DNA of 6,939 bases, from contig WOUX01000254.1 of the NCBI GenBank assembly GCA_009773075.1, positions 1 to 6,939 of the forward strand, given 5' to 3'. The notes beneath the pieces are model-generated. The model made no database searches. It was not told where the DNA came from and saw nothing but the letters and a program-made list of their open reading frames with translations. The DNA is from a bacterium. GTDB taxonomy: Bacteria > Desulfobacterota > UBA8473. A program made the position numbers and the translations under genes. This document shows positions 6,483 through 6,939 of the stretch, piece after piece (position 1 is the stretch's first letter; each line of letters starts with the position of its first letter).

Positions 6483-6662
6483 ACTTAGCCACCTGAAGTA
6501 GACTTAACACAATATTTGAAAATTTACAAACAAACCTCTGGTTAATGTTTCCACAAGGAGGCTGGACAAACAAGTAACAATAAAAACAAAAGCTTAAAAA
6601 AATAGAACCACGCTCAACGTGGCATACCAAAAACACTCCAATAAATAGAAATGGTAGGTAAC
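6483..6662. other. Gap between rpmG and tRNA-Trp
   Basis: This 180-base AT-rich gap holds no credible gene on either strand. It contains the terminator-like hairpin at 6596-6623. A promoter for the tRNA-Trp/secE/nusG/rplK unit could lie here, and TTGTTT and TTAA-type elements occur upstream of the tRNA, but no spacing is good enough to call one. Confidence 0.5.
6596..6623 (-). terminator. Weak intrinsic terminator after rpmG
   Basis: The minus-strand RNA has CCACG (6622-6618), loop UUGAG, and CGUGG (6612-6608), extendable by one G-U pair to 6 bp. UUCUA and seven U residues (6602-6596) follow. The shape suits a terminator of the tuf-rpmG transcript, though the stem is short and the U run begins about five bases late. 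Confidence 0.45.
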
Positions 6663-6812
6663 TTATTTGGTTTCCCTATGAAGGGTATGATTACGGCAGA
6701 ACCTACAATACTTTTTGAGTTCTAGTTTATTAGGTGTAGTTCTTTTGTTTTTTGTCGTTGTATAGTTCCTCCTTTTACACTCACCACAAGCAAGGATAAT
6801 AATCTCTCTCAT
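6663..6812 (-). CDS. rpmG: 50S ribosomal protein L33
   Basis: L33 is a small zinc-ribbon protein of the large subunit near the E site. The 49-residue frame starts MREIIILACGECKRRNY and ends YCRFCRNHTLHRETK, matching the family over its whole length. Cysteines at 9, 12, 36 and 39 form two CxxC pairs, so this is the zinc-binding form, not the cysteine-free paralogue. The ATG at 6812 fixes the conserved N-terminus. Upstream there is only a weak purine stretch. It lies 58 nt after tuf and before tRNA-Trp, as in many bacterial tuf-rpmG-trnW-secE clusters. Confidence 0.95.
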   Translation of the reverse strand: MREIIILACGECKRRNYTTTKNKRTTPNKLELKKYCRFCRNHTLHRETK

Positions 6813-6870
6813 ATCTAAATCTTTTCATTTAATTATTTGACTTTAATTGCCTTAAACCAAAGCCATTTAT

Positions 6871-6939
6871 TTATTCAACAATATCACTTATCACGCCAGC
6901 GCCCACAGTTCTACCACCTTCACGAATAGCAAACCTCAA
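6871..6939 (-). CDS. tuf: Elongation factor Tu, C-terminal end only
   Basis: EF-Tu brings aminoacyl-tRNA to the ribosomal A site as a GTP complex. Only the last 22 residues are in the window: LRFAIREGGRTVGAGVISDI followed by VE and a TAA at 6871-6873. This is the highly conserved end of domain 3 (RFAIREGGRTVGAGVV in most bacteria). The rest of the gene lies beyond the right edge. Whether it is tufA or tufB cannot be told, but proximity to rpmG and secE is the tufB-type position. Confidence 0.95.
   Translation of the reverse strand: MRFAIREGGRTVGAGVISDIVE

Noticed and set aside
6483..6540. Sigma-70 promoter ahead of tRNA-Trp
   Set aside because: Candidate boxes such as TTGTTT and TATTGT match only partly and their spacing is wrong.

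Overview
The window is a conserved translation/transcription gene cluster read entirely from the minus strand. From right to left it holds tuf (3' end only), rpmG, tRNA-Trp(CCA), secE, nusG, rplK, rplA, rplJ, rplL and rpoB (3' end outside the window). All apparent plus-strand reading frames are shadows of these genes. I found no mobile element, CRISPR array, phage gene or accessory system. This is a core-genome region.

The organism is a bacterium with AT-rich DNA. The tuf-rpmG-trnW-secE-nusG order, a single-membrane-span SecE of about 61 residues, a four-cysteine L33 and the RpoB style suggest an uncultured or deep-branching Gram-negative-type lineage, such as a deltaproteobacteria-like or anammox-like group. 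The sequence alone does not settle the phylum. Start codons are relaxed: secE and rplA most likely start at GTG and rplJ at TTG.

Region by region: 6871-6939 is the EF-Tu C-terminus; 6663-6812 is L33; 6483-6662 is a 180-base gap with a weak terminator-like hairpin; 6406-6482 is tRNA-Trp with its CCA encoded; 6187-6372 is SecE; 5622-6152 is NusG; 5231-5606 is L11 with a broken frame; 4469-5173 is L1; 4365-4468 is a leader with a terminator hairpin and a possible competing antiterminator pairing; 3849-4364 is L10; 3432-3812 is L7/L12; 3299-3431 is a spacer with a short heptamer repeat; 1-3298 is RpoB with a broken frame. L11, L1, L10 and L12 build the ribosomal stalk and L1 arm where EF-Tu works. 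NusG and RpoB belong to the transcription machinery, and SecE to the protein-export channel.

The main anomaly is that rpoB (near 2600-2620) and rplK (near 5371-5377) each lack about 50 nt of normally conserved coding sequence. Each gap throws the rest of the gene out of frame, while both sides remain well conserved. Two similar losses in core genes are most simply explained as assembly or consensus errors, but that is inference. The most interesting regulatory signal is the rplA-rplJ leader, where a 9-bp pairing with one bulge would be mutually exclusive with the terminator hairpin.
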